In this document: one piece after another, positions 25,882 through 35,712 of the stretch | Position numbering within the stretch: position 1 is the stretch's first letter | Layout of the letters: every line of letters starts with the position of its first letter | DNA from: Anaerolineaceae bacterium | GTDB lineage: Bacteria; Chloroflexota; Anaerolineae; Anaerolineales; Anaerolineaceae | Assembly (NCBI GenBank): GCA_002702705.1 | Contig: PABH01000014.1 | Location: forward strand, 62,001 to 126,000 | Reading direction: 5' to 3' | Length of the DNA: 64,000 nucleotides | Notes under the pieces: generated by a model | What the model was told of the DNA's origin: nothing | The model's database searches: none | What the model saw: only the letters and a program-made list of their open reading frames with translations | Translations under genes and position numbers: made by a program

Positions 25882-26175
25882 TTACACCCTGGTATATTTT
25901 CCTAGTACGGAAAACTCGTTGCGGTGGGGAGTGGAGCCGGCATCACAGAATAAATCAAAACAGGTATTGGCTAATTTTTTTTCTTTGGCATTCGTATATG
26001 CTTCTTTTGATTCCCAGGTGGTAATGATTTGCCAAAGGTGCGGTTCCCCCTGGCAATGGATTAACAGGGATGATTGGACACCATTTGGTGCGTGTTTTAC
26101 CGCTTTTTCAAAAGAGTTTTCAAGCAGCCGCCAATTTTCTTCCGCTACACGACCCGATAAAATAGTGATAAACAT
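25882..26175 (-). CDS. Antibiotic biosynthesis monooxygenase-like (ABM) small protein
   Basis: A 97-residue protein with the ABM ferredoxin-like fold pattern: FITILSGRVAEENWRLLENSFEKAV at the N-terminus and LWQIITTWESKEAYTNAK in the middle. Such small dimeric proteins are cofactor-free monooxygenases, haem-degrading enzymes or of unknown role. A GGAGG ribosome site precedes the ATG. It lies downstream of sdhB, separated by a strong hairpin, so it may be expressed at a lower level with the sdh operon or alone. Substrate unknown. Confidence 0.72.
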   Translation of the reverse strand: MFITILSGRVAEENWRLLENSFEKAVKHAPNGVQSSLLIHCQGEPHLWQIITTWESKEAYTNAKEKKLANTCFDLFCDAGSTPHRNEFSVLGKYTRV

Positions 26176-26197
26176 GGTGCCTCCAATCCTAGTTTTG

Positions 26198-26220
26198 TGG
26201 GGGAGGAAAACCCTCCCCCA
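26198..26220. terminator. Strong GC hairpin between sdhB and the ABM gene
   Basis: A perfect 9-bp stem, TGGGGGAGG (26198-26206) / CCTCCCCCA (26212-26220), has no T-run on either side. It may protect the 3' end of sdh mRNA or pause transcription before the next gene, rather than be a classic terminator. Confidence 0.5.
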
Positions 26221-26263
26221 TGGTTGTATCCTGCTTTTTTGCTGCAGGTAAATCGATTTCTCT

Positions 26264-26974
26264 TTATTCCAGTTTACCAGAATTTATTGCTTTTTTTACA
26301 TCGGCAATAGCTTGTGTGACTTGAATATCACGGGGACAGGCTTCCGTACAATTAAAGACAGTGCGACAGCGCCAAACACCCATTTGATCATTTAATATTT
26401 GCAAACGTTCAGCCGCAGCACGGTCACGGCTGTCATACACAAAACGGTGGGCATTCACAATAGCCGCTGGACCGACATATTCTTCGTTAGCCCAGAAAGA
26501 AGGGCAAGAGGTGGTGCAGGCAGCGCATAAAATACATTTGGTGGTGTCATCAAATCGTTCTCGCTGCTCCGGGGATTGCAAACGTTCTTTCCCATCGCTG
26601 GGCAGTGGTTCATTGTTAATGAAGTAGGGCATTACCGATTTAAAATGCTCAAAAAATGGGTCCATATCCACAATCAGGTCCCGCAGCACTTTTAACCCCA
26701 AAATGGGCTCTACGGTGATTTCATTGGTTCCTAAATCCTTTACCAGGACTTTACAAGCCAAAGCGTTGCGCCCATTAATCCGCATGGCGTCCGAGCCACA
26801 GACGCCGTGGGCACAAGAGCGGCGGTACGCCAAACTGGGGTCTGAGTCTGCTCGCACTTGTTCCAAAACGTCCAATACGCGGTCTGTAGGATTTACTTGC
26901 ATAATATAAGTGTCGTAATGAGGTTTGTTGCCATTATTGGGCAGGTAACGGAATACTTTTAGTTTAATTTCCAT
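26264..26974 (-). CDS. sdhB: Succinate dehydrogenase / fumarate reductase iron-sulfur subunit
   Basis: A 236-residue subunit that carries electrons from the flavoprotein to the quinone site in complex II, on the cytosolic side. The [2Fe-2S] ligands are in SCAHGVCGSDAM plus a later Cys (ALAC). The [4Fe-4S] and [3Fe-4S] ligands are in CILCAACTTSCP and CRTVFNCTEACP. The frame extends 25 codons further up, but ATG at 26974 has AAGGAGGG upstream and gives the normal N-terminus MEIKLKVFRY. It follows sdhA by 10 bp and is last in the order sdhC-sdhD-sdhA-sdhB. Confidence 0.96.
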   Translation of the reverse strand: MEIKLKVFRYLPNNGNKPHYDTYIMQVNPTDRVLDVLEQVRADSDPSLAYRRSCAHGVCGSDAMRINGRNALACKVLVKDLGTNEITVEPILGLKVLRDLIVDMDPFFEHFKSVMPYFINNEPLPSDGKERLQSPEQRERFDDTTKCILCAACTTSCPSFWANEEYVGPAAIVNAHRFVYDSRDRAAAERLQILNDQMGVWRCRTVFNCTEACPRDIQVTQAIADVKKAINSGKLE

Positions 26975-26984
26975 GCAGCCCTCC

Positions 26985-28778
26985 TTAGTAGGTGCGTTCT
27001 TGTGGTTCAAAGCGGGTAACCTTGACGGGTTTATAAGCCAATTCAACATCGTTTTCTTTTAGCCAGGCTAGGGTGTGTTTCATCCAGTTTTTGTCATCCC
27101 GTTTATTAAAATCTTCCCGGGCGTGTGCGCCACGGCTCTCTTTGCGCTCCAATGCGGATTTGGCTGTAATTAATGCCAGGTCTAACAAATTACCCAATTC
27201 CCAGGTATTTAATAACTCCATATTGAATTGAGGTGTACTGTCTTGAATACGCACATCCAAAAACCGTTTACGAAGCACTTTTAACTCTTCCACTGCACTG
27301 CGTAGACCTTCTTCTGTACGGAAGACACCAACTTTATCGGACATGACAGCACGCATTTCTTGTGCAATTTCGGCTGCTTTTTCTTTACCTGAGCCGGTTT
27401 TTAACTGCTGGATTTGTTGATGGGTAAATGCTTCCGCGTCATCAGGTAGTTCGGCCAGATCACTTTGTTTCGCATAGGCCGCGGCCTTAATGCCAGCTTG
27501 TTTGCCAAAAACCACCAGGTCAACCAGTGAGTTTGTTCCCAGACGGTTAGCGCCATGCACCGAAACGCAGGCTCCTTCTCCGGCAGCATACAAACCGGGT
27601 ACTACAGTCCCATTTACATCTTGGATAACAGCCCCATCAATATTGGTGGGGATACCGCCCATGGCGTAATGGGCAGTCGGTTGTACGGGCATAGGGGCGG
27701 TGACAGGATCAACACCCAAATATGTTTGGCAAAAATCGGAAATGTCCGGAATTTTATCTGCAATTTCTTTGGTAGTAATGCGGTAAGGTGTACCATCCGG
27801 GCGGGTGCGTCCATCTTTTTCAGCATAACTGTTAACGACGTCAGGCCGGATATCCAGATAAACGAAGTTACTGCCGTTAATACCGCGTCCCTCTTTTACT
27901 TCCAGATAAATAGCACGGCTGACCACATCCCTTGATGCTAGGTCTTTAATGGTGGGTGCGTATTTTTCCATAAAACGTTCACCCTTGTCATTAATTAAGA
28001 CACCACCTTCTCCCCGCACTGCTTCCGTGATCAAAATTCCCAGTTTATAGATACCTGTGGGATGGAATTGGAAAAACTCCATATCTTCCACCGGTAAACC
28101 GCGCCGGATAACAACGGCAGCACCATCCCCGGTATAGGCATACGCGTTGGATGTAATTTCCCACATTCGTCCATGTCCACCAGTAGCGAAGATGACGGCT
28201 TTGGCCCGAAAAATATGGATTTCACCAGTGGCAAGTTCCAGTGCTACTACACCGGCTACTTTACCATCCTGCATGATTAAATCCATTACATGGAATTCAT
28301 TAAAAAAGGTGGTTTCATTTTTGACGCATTGTTGAAACAGGGTTTGTAAGATCATATGACCGGTACGATCCGCAGCATAACAGGAACGGCGAACTGGTTT
28401 TTTGGTTTCATTGTTGGTATGTCCGCCAAAGGGACGTTGTGCGATCCGCCCATCTTTTGTTCTTGAGAATGGCAATCCATAATGTTCAAGGTCATATACT
28501 GCTTGCACGGCCTGTTCACACATAAATTCAATAGCGTCTTGATCCCCTAAATAATCACTGCCTTTGACGGTATCATAGGCGTGCCATTCCCAACGGTCTT
28601 CTTCCAAATTACCGAGTGCAGCCCCAATACCACCCTGGGCAGCACCGGTATGTGATCGAACCGGATACAACTTACTGACCACAGCTGTTTTTACGTTTTG
28701 GGAGGCATATAAAGCGGCCATCAATCCTGCTCCACCACCGCCAACGATTACAACATCAAATACGTGGGTTTTTGTCAT
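26985..28778 (-). CDS. sdhA: Succinate dehydrogenase flavoprotein subunit
   Basis: A 597-residue catalytic subunit of complex II that oxidises succinate to fumarate with covalently bound FAD. It has the dinucleotide fold [11 protein letters not shown] at the N-terminus. The FAD-linked His is in [16 protein letters not shown], followed by the HPTGIY substrate motif, [15 protein letters not shown], and a C-terminal domain with [13 protein letters not shown]. The upstream in-frame extension to 28823 is rejected because GAGGAGAG lies directly before the ATG at 28778. Its partners SdhC, SdhD and SdhB are encoded around it. Confidence 0.97.
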   Translation of the reverse strand: MTKTHVFDVVIVGGGGAGLMAALYASQNVKTAVVSKLYPVRSHTGAAQGGIGAALGNLEEDRWEWHAYDTVKGSDYLGDQDAIEFMCEQAVQAVYDLEHYGLPFSRTKDGRIAQRPFGGHTNNETKKPVRRSCYAADRTGHMILQTLFQQCVKNETTFFNEFHVMDLIMQDGKVAGVVALELATGEIHIFRAKAVIFATGGHGRMWEITSNAYAYTGDGAAVVIRRGLPVEDMEFFQFHPTGIYKLGILITEAVRGEGGVLINDKGERFMEKYAPTIKDLASRDVVSRAIYLEVKEGRGINGSNFVYLDIRPDVVNSYAEKDGRTRPDGTPYRITTKEIADKIPDISDFCQTYLGVDPVTAPMPVQPTAHYAMGGIPTNIDGAVIQDVNGTVVPGLYAAGEGACVSVHGANRLGTNSLVDLVVFGKQAGIKAAAYAKQSDLAELPDDAEAFTHQQIQQLKTGSGKEKAAEIAQEMRAVMSDKVGVFRTEEGLRSAVEELKVLRKRFLDVRIQDSTPQFNMELLNTWELGNLLDLALITAKSALERKESRGAHAREDFNKRDDKNWMKHTLAWLKENDVELAYKPVKVTRFEPQERTY

Positions 28779-28797
28779 GTTTGCTCTCCTCTTTGTC

Positions 28798-29181
28798 TTA
28801 TGATGGTTTGGCAACGCCGCCAATTAATGCGATGCCACCGATAGCGGTGATGGTCACCCAGAAGATGATCAAAGCCCAGTTCAAGATTCTTCGTCCGCGG
28901 GGAGAATGAATAAAGTCTTCCCCCACCTGCCGGATTCCATTCACCCCGTGTGCAAATGCAAACGCCAGAAGGGCTGTATCGTAAATTCGCCATCCGATGC
29001 TCGCCCACCGCATAGCAACGTAATCCAAGTCAATTTGATGAACACCAACGATAATATCTTGTAAAAGTACATGCCCCCAAACCAGCGGGATCAACAAAAA
29101 TCCGCTGTAACGCATAAATTTCCAGGCTTTACTTTCAAAATTTTCAGGCGGTTTCGCTACTGTACGAATAACTTCACTCAT
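28798..29181 (-). CDS. sdhD: Succinate dehydrogenase membrane anchor subunit
   Basis: A 127-residue membrane protein with three hydrophobic helices. His residues at [10 protein letters not shown] and [11 protein letters not shown] are suited to haem b or quinone-site roles. The HGVNGIR motif is shared with the partner SdhC, as usual for the two-anchor type of complex II. It lies between sdhC (9 bp gap) and sdhA (19 bp gap). The assignment as D rather than C is by gene order. Confidence 0.88.
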   Translation of the reverse strand: MSEVIRTVAKPPENFESKAWKFMRYSGFLLIPLVWGHVLLQDIIVGVHQIDLDYVAMRWASIGWRIYDTALLAFAFAHGVNGIRQVGEDFIHSPRGRRILNWALIIFWVTITAIGGIALIGGVAKPS

Positions 29182-29190
29182 GATTTTCTC

Positions 29191-29610
29191 CTATCCCCCG
29201 AACATACCAAAATTATGATGCAGGATGTTATAGATCATGATCCCGGCAGCCGGAATCCATAAGACCAAAGTGACAGCAAGTGTCCAACGTGTTGAGGATC
29301 GTGTTTTTTTGATTTGCCAAAATTTTGGTGCGATCAAATCAAAAAACGCAATTCTAAGTCCATTTACCCCGTGGAATAAAACGCTAAACACTAAAAAGAT
29401 TTCACCGATCCCAAACAAAGTGGAACGGTATAAATCAATTGCAAACTGGTACGCGTTTGGGGCAAAATATACCCAGGATGTATCAATGATGTGGATTGTA
29501 AGAAATAAGGCTGTGCCAAGACCGGTGATGCGGTGCAGCAGAAAACTATAATGCCCTTCCCTGCCGCGGTATCCAGCATAACCGGATAAGGTAGTTTTTA
29601 GACTGGACAT
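29191..29610 (-). CDS. sdhC: Succinate dehydrogenase cytochrome b subunit
   Basis: A 139-residue membrane subunit with three helices. It has the SdhC signature HRITGLGTALFLTIHI near residue 25, whose second His is a likely haem ligand, and a second conserved motif FHGVNGLRI. With SdhD it anchors complex II and reduces menaquinone or a similar quinone. The frame is open for another 80 codons upstream, but ATG at 29610 has AAAGGAGGAG at ideal spacing. It is first in the operon; the promoter in the divergent gap could not be fixed. Confidence 0.92.
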   Translation of the reverse strand: MSSLKTTLSGYAGYRGREGHYSFLLHRITGLGTALFLTIHIIDTSWVYFAPNAYQFAIDLYRSTLFGIGEIFLVFSVLFHGVNGLRIAFFDLIAPKFWQIKKTRSSTRWTLAVTLVLWIPAAGIMIYNILHHNFGMFGG

Positions 29611-29819
29611 CGAAATCTCCTCCTTTTGGGAAATGATGGGGTTAATTTTTATTGTAGCAATTTTCGATAAAAAAAGGAAACTTTTTATACAGCATCGAAC
29701 GTAGTCCTGTTTTTTGTCCAGCGTGTTGATTAATTTGGGTGAATCGGAAGAAAGGTAACTTTTATTACTGCTTACCCCTGTAAAGCTGGACTTTAAAGAC
29801 GTCAACCCCTTGCCTGCGG

Positions 29820-29825
29820 TATAAT
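29820..29825 (+). promoter_or_regulatory. -10 element before the importer operon
   Basis: A consensus TATAAT lies 58 bp before the binding-protein start. No good -35 is visible at 16-18 bp, so it may need an activator. It is shown only as a candidate. Confidence 0.4.
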
Positions 29826-29882
29826 CTAAAAAGGGCGAGTAATTCTCCCCCAAAATGAAAAATCCCTAGGAGAATGGATATT

Positions 29883-30848
29883 ATGAGGTCACAAATTTCC
29901 TTCTTGAAATTCTTGAGCCCGTTGCTTTTAATCTCGATGCTTTTAAGTGCCTGTGCTGTTAATGCAACCTCTGAAAAACAAAGTTTAAAAGTGGCTGTTT
30001 TGCCTATCATAGATTCCTTACCAATGTACGTGGCATTAGAGGAAGGTTATTTTGAAAAATATGATCTGATGGTTGAGTTGGTACCGGTAGGTTCTGCGCC
30101 TGAACGTGACCAGTTGATCGCCGCGGGTCAGGTGGATGGCATGATCAATGAACTGCTTTCAACAATGATGAACAACCGGGAGGAAACCTCCGTGCAGGTA
30201 GTTCGATACGCGCGGGCAGCCACATCGGATACCCCCTTATTCAGCATTTTGGCTTCCCAGCAAAGTGGCATTACCAACCTGGATGATTTAAAAGGTGAAA
30301 AAATCGGTATTTCCGAAGGTACGGTAATTGCTTATTTAACGGACCGGCTCTTACAACTAGAAGGATTTACCGCGGAGGAGATTCAAACTGTTGCTGTGCC
30401 AAAAATTCCGGATCGGATGGCTTTATTGGGCAGCGGTGAGCTTCCAGCAGCCATGATGCCAGAGCCTCTTTCGACCTTATTGGCTTTACAAGGGGCAAAA
30501 ATTGTTTTAGATGATACCAGCCACCCCGAGATTAGCTACAGCACCATCACCTTCCGTAAGGCTGTGATTGATGAAAAACCCAAGGCAGTAAGCGCCTTCT
30601 TGATGGGAATTGAAGATGCTGTGGAAGCGATCAATAATGATCCGCAAAAATATGAGCAAGTATTGATTGATAATAATATTCTGCCCCCGCCGCTGCATGG
30701 CAATTTTGAGGTGCCGCAGTTTGTCACGGCTGGTGTACCTACCCAGGCGCAGTTTGATGATGTATTAGCCTGGGCAAAAGAGAAGGGCATGTTGGAAACA
30801 GACGTCCCTTATGATCGTTGTGTAAATGATGGTTTTTTGCCTAAATAA
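29883..30848 (+). CDS. ABC importer substrate-binding lipoprotein (NMT1/SsuA-like)
   Basis: A 321-residue lipoprotein with signal and lipobox LSAC, then a type II periplasmic-binding fold of the NMT1/THI5/SsuA group (LKVAVLPIIDSLPMYVALEEGYF opens it; shown motif SLPMYVALEEGYF). Members bind sulfonates, nitrate, thiamine precursors or riboflavin. The ligand here is unknown. ATG at 29883 is preferred because AGGAG is 10 bp upstream; the ATG at 29874 is too close to it. It is first of a complete three-gene importer operon. Confidence 0.88.
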   Translation: MRSQISFLKFLSPLLLISMLLSACAVNATSEKQSLKVAVLPIIDSLPMYVALEEGYFEKYDLMVELVPVGSAPERDQLIAAGQVDGMINELLSTMMNNREETSVQVVRYARAATSDTPLFSILASQQSGITNLDDLKGEKIGISEGTVIAYLTDRLLQLEGFTAEEIQTVAVPKIPDRMALLGSGELPAAMMPEPLSTLLALQGAKIVLDDTSHPEISYSTITFRKAVIDEKPKAVSAFLMGIEDAVEAINNDPQKYEQVLIDNNILPPPLHGNFEVPQFVTAGVPTQAQFDDVLAWAKEKGMLETDVPYDRCVNDGFLPK

Positions 30849-30855
30849 TAATTAG

Positions 30856-31617
30856 ATGATTAATGTTCAGAATTTGACCTTCTCCTACCAAACAGGACTG
30901 CCGGTATTTCAGCAGTTCAACTGGCTGGTGGAAAAAGGTGAGTCATGGGTACTATTGGGGCCTTCTGGCTGTGGAAAAAGTACACTTTTGTACTTACTTG
31001 CCGGACTTCGTTTTCCAAATGAGGGTCAGGTTCTGATTAACGGAAATATGATTAAACGGCCACGCCCCGAAACCGGGCTGATCATTCAAGATTACGGGTT
31101 AATGCCCTGGGCTACGGTATTTCAAAATGCTGCATTGGGCTTAACCATCCGTGATTTTTATGGACCGGATGGAAAACATGCTCCTTTGGGTGCAGTAGAT
31201 GATCTTTCCCAGGTTGAATTTTGGCTCGAACGTTTGGGTTTACTGGATGTTAAACATAAATACCCCGACCAATTATCAGGTGGTCAGCGGCAGCGTACGG
31301 CTATTGCCCGCACTTTAGCTATTCATCCAGATTTATTTTTAATGGACGAGCCATTTTCTTCATTGGACGCGCCAACCCGCGAATCACTGCAGCAACTGGT
31401 TTTGGAGTTATGGCGTGAGCAGAACTTAACCCTTGTTACAGTGACTCATTCAATAGAAGAAGCCGCTATCTTGGGGCAAAAGATATTACTACTAAAACAA
31501 CCCCCTAATACTGAGGCTCAGATTATTCATAATTCACAAATGAATCAGCCGCTTTTCAGACAGACCGCAGCTTACCAGGAAGTTTGCCAGGATTTACGCG
31601 AACGGATGTTAATATGA
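30856..31617 (+). CDS. ABC importer ATP-binding protein (SsuB/TauB-like)
   Basis: A 253-residue ATPase that powers the importer from the cytosol. It has Walker A GPSGCGKST, the Q-loop (IIQDYGLMPW), signature LSGGQRQR, Walker B LFLMDEP, and switch His (VTHS). The closest families are nitrate/sulfonate/taurine ATPases. It lies 7 bp after the binding-protein gene, and its stop overlaps the permease start as ATGA. Confidence 0.93.
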   Translation: MINVQNLTFSYQTGLPVFQQFNWLVEKGESWVLLGPSGCGKSTLLYLLAGLRFPNEGQVLINGNMIKRPRPETGLIIQDYGLMPWATVFQNAALGLTIRDFYGPDGKHAPLGAVDDLSQVEFWLERLGLLDVKHKYPDQLSGGQRQRTAIARTLAIHPDLFLMDEPFSSLDAPTRESLQQLVLELWREQNLTLVTVTHSIEEAAILGQKILLLKQPPNTEAQIIHNSQMNQPLFRQTAAYQEVCQDLRERMLI

Positions 31618-32360
31618 TCCGTGGGAAACAAATTGTATTGGCTTTGTTAATTCTATTGGTATTGTGGCAGATTTTAGCGATGTTGGTGCAGATGCCGATT
31701 TTGCCATCCCCTTATCTCGTATTAACCGTATTGGTGAAAGAAGTGTTCCAGGGAAAATTAGCAGGTCATTTTTTGGCCAGTTTTTGGCGTGTATTTGCAA
31801 GCACCTTTTTGGCGATTCTTTTCGCATCTCCGGCTGGTTTGATCTTAGGCCAGTCGAAAAAAATCGGTAAGATGGCAGCTCCTTTTATTTACCTGTTATA
31901 TCCCATTCCAAAAGTGGTATTACTGCCAGTTATCTTGTTGTTTTTAGGGATTGGCGATTTATCGAAAATATTCATCATCTTTGTCATTTTGTTTTTTCAA
32001 ATATTGGTTTTGGTTCGGGATCAGGCTGCCACCATCCGTCCGGAGTTGATTCAAAGCGTACGCAGTTTGGGGGCCGGCAGGCGGGCTTTGTTCCGGTACG
32101 TTTATTTACCTGCCAGTATCCCCGGTATATTGACTGCTTTGCGTCAATCAATCGGGACTGCGGTAGCTGTTTTGTATGTGGCTGAATTGTTCGCCACACA
32201 AAAAGGGCTTGGTTATTATATTTACTTGAATGGATCCACCTTGTTTAATTATCCTGCTATGTATGCTGGGGTGGTTGCAATGAGTGTTTTGGGGTTGGGT
32301 CTGTATTTTGTGGTTGATGCGGCGGAACGAAAATTGTGTCCCTGGCTGTCTTTTAAGTAA
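31614..32360 (+). CDS. ABC importer permease (SsuC/TauC-like)
   Basis: A 248-residue membrane permease with about six helices. The EAA-type coupling motif, which docks to the ATPase, is SVRSLGAGRRALFRYVYLPAS (shown core GAGRRALFRYVYLPAS). The frame opens earlier at 31584, but ATG at 31614 forms an ATGA overlap with the ATPase stop. With its two neighbours it makes a complete NitT/TauT-family importer of unknown substrate. Confidence 0.92.
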   Translation: MIRGKQIVLALLILLVLWQILAMLVQMPILPSPYLVLTVLVKEVFQGKLAGHFLASFWRVFASTFLAILFASPAGLILGQSKKIGKMAAPFIYLLYPIPKVVLLPVILLFLGIGDLSKIFIIFVILFFQILVLVRDQAATIRPELIQSVRSLGAGRRALFRYVYLPASIPGILTALRQSIGTAVAVLYVAELFATQKGLGYYIYLNGSTLFNYPAMYAGVVAMSVLGLGLYFVVDAAERKLCPWLSFK

Positions 32361-32475
32361 AAACAAACGACTCACCATATCTATCTCCGTAGATGAAATT
32401 TAAAAATTCGTTGGCAAACATTTCAACCAACGATAAGAATATCTTTGGATAGGTCGAACAGTTTTTATAAAAGTG

Positions 32476-33408
32476 TTAACCGATAGGAAAATAGACGGCC
32501 AATATCAGACCAATTGAATATAAAAGACTGAATAGCAAGGTAAGTTGCCCCATCCCCGCCAATGTTTTGTTTAATTTTTTTCCGCTGTCGTGGATTACAC
32601 TGTGAGAAAGTGGAAAGATAAAAGGTAAAGACAACCAACTGATCAAAATCCAAGGGGAAGCCAGTGCACTGATCCCCATCAAAAACACAATCAGGTATGC
32701 CAGGGCTAAAAAAGCAATAAATTCTTGTTGGGTCCAATGTTTACCGAACTTTACCGCCAGTGTGTTTTTGTTACTTTTGCGGTCATTATCCAGGTCTCGC
32801 AGGTTGTTAATGACTAAAATAGCACAAATCATTAGTCCTACTGGAAAGGAGGATAAAACAGCCAGCCAGGAGATGGTTTGGGTCTGGGCATAGTAAGTAC
32901 CACCCACAGCCGCCAGGCCAAAAAAGAGGAAAACAAAAATTTCACCCAGCCCTTTATAACCATAGGGAAATGGGCCACCTGTATAGGCGATGGCTGCCAG
33001 AATAGCAAGGATACCGATTACAATAATCCACCAACCGGAAACCCATGCTAGGTAAATTCCACAAAAAGCTGCCAAAACAAAGGTGATCCACATGCCGGTT
33101 CGTACTGTCTGGGGAGCTAATAATCCTGATTGGGTGACGCGGGTCGGTCCCAAGCGCTCTCCCTGATCGGCACCTTTTATGAAGTCAAAATAATCGTTGG
33201 CCAGATTCGCACCAATTTGTAACAAGAGGGCTGCCAGAAGGGTGATTAGGGCCGGTAGCCATCGAAAACCACCTTCTGCAAAAGCAACCGCACAACCAAT
33301 CAAAACGGGTGCCGCAGCTGCTGGCAGGGTTTTTGGCCTGGCACCCAGAACCCAGGCTTGAAATGATGATATGGTTTGTGATGGATCGGGTTTGGTTTGC
33401 ACACTCAT
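32476..33408 (-). CDS. menA: 1,4-dihydroxy-2-naphthoate polyprenyltransferase
   Basis: A 310-residue UbiA-family membrane enzyme that attaches the isoprenoid tail to dihydroxynaphthoate in menaquinone synthesis. It has the two Asp-rich motifs NLANDYFDFIKGAD and NNLRDLDNDRKSNKNT on opposing helices, and about nine membrane segments. The NDYFDF plus DxGxRxGPxRV-like pattern (DQGERLGPTRVTQSG) is characteristic of MenA rather than UbiA. It is a single gene; no other men genes are in the window. It supports menaquinone as the quinone of this respiratory chain. Confidence 0.93.
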   Translation of the reverse strand: MSVQTKPDPSQTISSFQAWVLGARPKTLPAAAAPVLIGCAVAFAEGGFRWLPALITLLAALLLQIGANLANDYFDFIKGADQGERLGPTRVTQSGLLAPQTVRTGMWITFVLAAFCGIYLAWVSGWWIIVIGILAILAAIAYTGGPFPYGYKGLGEIFVFLFFGLAAVGGTYYAQTQTISWLAVLSSFPVGLMICAILVINNLRDLDNDRKSNKNTLAVKFGKHWTQQEFIAFLALAYLIVFLMGISALASPWILISWLSLPFIFPLSHSVIHDSGKKLNKTLAGMGQLTLLFSLLYSIGLILAVYFPIG

Positions 33409-33485
33409 GGGATGAATTACTCCGTTTATTAATGGTAAAACCTGGTTTAATCGATAAAGTTGCGGGTTTTATGCCAGTGGTTAAA

Positions 33486-34175
33486 TTAAAGGCGTTTAAA
33501 TCTACGGGTCATCACCATTCGGTTTTGCCAGATTTGTATATTTTTCCTTCTTCCTTCCAAATGGGCAAATTCAAGGTGGCGTTTGCACTGCAGGATCATG
33601 GCTTCTTGCCGTAAAGACCAGGCAGGCAAGTCCCCGTAATGGTCGAAAAAAACGGTAATATACTTCAGTTGGTTTTGATGGTGCATGCGCATGATCCATT
33701 CTACCCAGGCCAGATCTTCCACCGGGCTACCAAGGTGAGCCCATTCCCAATCCAGTAGTGCCGCTGGTTGGAAACTTTTTTGAAAAAGGATTAAATTTTG
33801 GGGACCGAAATCACCATGTACCAGGCAATTGCCGTTCCCTGGAATTTTTCCAACCAGCTCTTCTGTTGATATCTGTTGAAGCTGCCTTAATAAATCTCCC
33901 AATATAGCCATCACAACTTCACCCTGATCACTTTGAAGCAAATCTTGAGCGTGGTGTCCGTTAATCCAGGCTGTTTGTATTCCACCATGAATATTAGCAT
34001 TTATAAGATTGGGAACAGGTAATTTGCCATTCAGGTAGGTTAATAAAGCAACTTCGGTTGCCCACCGGTTTGCTGACCCAGGCCCGTTATAAGTTTTTTC
34101 AGCAGCTTTCCCAATTTTTGTGGTTTGGTTGGTATAGCCGTGTTTTAGATTGTTGACTTTTTTCATACTTACCAT
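33486..34175 (-). CDS. APH/choline-kinase-family phosphotransferase
   Basis: A 229-residue small-molecule kinase of the aminoglycoside phosphotransferase superfamily. The catalytic loop LVHGDFGPQNLI supplies the base Asp and an Asn. The metal-binding Asp is in LLDWEWAHLG. Its N-terminal lobe is short, so it is smaller than true resistance enzymes, and a metabolic substrate such as choline, a sugar or a thiamine-like alcohol is more likely. The start overlaps the previous gene's end by 7 bp. An ATG at 34166 is an alternative start. Confidence 0.82.
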   Translation of the reverse strand: MVSMKKVNNLKHGYTNQTTKIGKAAEKTYNGPGSANRWATEVALLTYLNGKLPVPNLINANIHGGIQTAWINGHHAQDLLQSDQGEVVMAILGDLLRQLQQISTEELVGKIPGNGNCLVHGDFGPQNLILFQKSFQPAALLDWEWAHLGSPVEDLAWVEWIMRMHHQNQLKYITVFFDHYGDLPAWSLRQEAMILQCKRHLEFAHLEGRRKNIQIWQNRMVMTRRFKRL

Positions 34176-34444
34176 TCATTCTGGTCGGGGATAAACAAAA
34201 AATTCATAAATCCATCAACCGAAACCAGGGCTTGTTGTGTTCGATTTGGAGATCTCCATAAAGTGGTGCCATCTTGCCAGATTTCAGTCAAAATCCATTT
34301 ACCACGGTTGGAATTGCCAAGGTTTTTTGCTGCTTGAAAGGCGGCTACAGTTATTGGATCAATTGATTTTTGTGGGAATAGACAAAGTTTGCCAGCGCTC
34401 AACCCCGTTAAATATTTATCTTGTTTCATGAAAAGATTTTCCAT
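34169..34444 (-). CDS. Small protein of unknown function
   Basis: A 91-residue protein (starts MENLFMKQDKYLTGLSAG; second ATG at 34429). It has no recognised domain. Its end overlaps the phosphotransferase start by 7 bp, which supports it being a real, coupled gene. The sequence is ordinary in composition with a helical middle part (PITVAAFQAAKNL). Confidence 0.55.
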   Translation of the reverse strand: MENLFMKQDKYLTGLSAGKLCLFPQKSIDPITVAAFQAAKNLGNSNRGKWILTEIWQDGTTLWRSPNRTQQALVSVDGFMNFLFIPDQNEW

Positions 34445-34694
34445 TATGTGTAAAAATGTTTGCGGAAAAGACTGTATTTTTTTACAGCTTCAGCGGGGTT
34501 AAGTGTATCAGAAAAAAAGATTTTATGATTCTGTTCAATTTAAACGAACTCGACCTTCATAAAAACATATCGTTTTCGGCGATAATGTTAACCGAAAGAT
34601 TACTTCAAAATTAAGATTTTTAAAAACAAGCAGGGACATTTGCTGAAACGGTGAAACAGCATGCTCCCTTTTGGAAGCATTCCCTCTAGGTTGA

Positions 34695-35588
34695 TTATGG
34701 TAATTGTAAGGTTCCGGTTAATACGGTTACCGCCGGGCCGCCAACCTTCACGCACTGAATATCGTCTCGCTCACCAATAACCTCTACCGCAGCCTGGCCT
34801 GGGCGCGACATCCAATGCCCTTGCTGTGCAGTGAATTGTTTTGTGTCGATTAACCCATAATGGTATAAAAAGGCTGCCATGCCTCCGGTAGCAGAGCCTG
34901 TAAATGGATCTTCAAAAATATCCGGTGGGGGGCTGAAATGTCGTGCGAAGGTTTGACCAACATTTGAAAGTCCTTCAGTACAAAATAGATGGGTTGAGAA
35001 CCAGTCACTGGTTTCGTGTAATTTGCGGTAGGCCAGGGTGTTAACATTGATCTTTTTTAATACAGCTAAATCTTTTACTGCAATCATTAATTGAGGGGTC
35101 CCCGTACTAACGGTTTGAATCGGCACATTAGGTACCAGGTCATCTTCTGTTAATCCAAACACAGGGAGAACTTCCTCGGGGGAATACTGGCGTTTGAACA
35201 GAGGTTTTTTCTGAGTCATGGTGATAAAACGAACACGGAGGTCTGGTGCATAAATTTCAACATCAATTGGGCCAATAATTAATTCCAGCTGGATGGTCAT
35301 TCTTTCTTGAGTGATCGGTAAACGACCCGAATTCGCCAGCGCATACGTGGTAGCAATGGTAGGATGTCCAGCTAATGGGATTTCACTCATTGGGGTAAAA
35401 TAACGAACTGCAAAATCGGCGTTGGCTGAGGGACGGACAAAAGCGGATTCAGAAAGGTTCATCTCGCGGGTGACTGCCAGCATGGTTTCATCACTCATAT
35501 CAGCCGTATCAAAAAAAACAGCACATGGATTTCCACCGAGGGCTGTTGTGGTAAAGGCATCCACTTGCATAAAAGGGTAAGTTTTCAT
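34695..35588 (-). CDS. PhzF-family isomerase-like protein
   Basis: A 297-residue protein of the PhzF family (diaminopimelate-epimerase fold, two similar halves). It has the N-terminal QVDAFTTTALGGNPCAVFFD, the catalytic Glu in NLSESAFV (about residue 47), and a second-half GSATGGMA motif. PhzF itself isomerises a phenazine intermediate. Most homologues in non-phenazine bacteria act on unknown substrates, and no phz genes are here. CGGAGAT is a good ribosome site. Confidence 0.92.
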   Translation of the reverse strand: MKTYPFMQVDAFTTTALGGNPCAVFFDTADMSDETMLAVTREMNLSESAFVRPSANADFAVRYFTPMSEIPLAGHPTIATTYALANSGRLPITQERMTIQLELIIGPIDVEIYAPDLRVRFITMTQKKPLFKRQYSPEEVLPVFGLTEDDLVPNVPIQTVSTGTPQLMIAVKDLAVLKKINVNTLAYRKLHETSDWFSTHLFCTEGLSNVGQTFARHFSPPPDIFEDPFTGSATGGMAAFLYHYGLIDTKQFTAQQGHWMSRPGQAAVEVIGERDDIQCVKVGGPAVTVLTGTLQLP

Positions 35589-35712
35589 TTTTATCTCCGA
35601 GAATAATTTGGGTTTTATGAAGTTAAAATTGACTTTCTAACAACAAAAAATACATCTAAAAATCAGATGATACCTGATGTGTCATCAATTCCTATCGATT
35701 TGTTTGGATTGA

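Noticed and set aside
29611-29853. 80-codon N-terminal extension of sdhC
   Set aside because: It is not membrane-like, has no ribosome site, and the ATG at 29610 has an ideal GGAGGAG.
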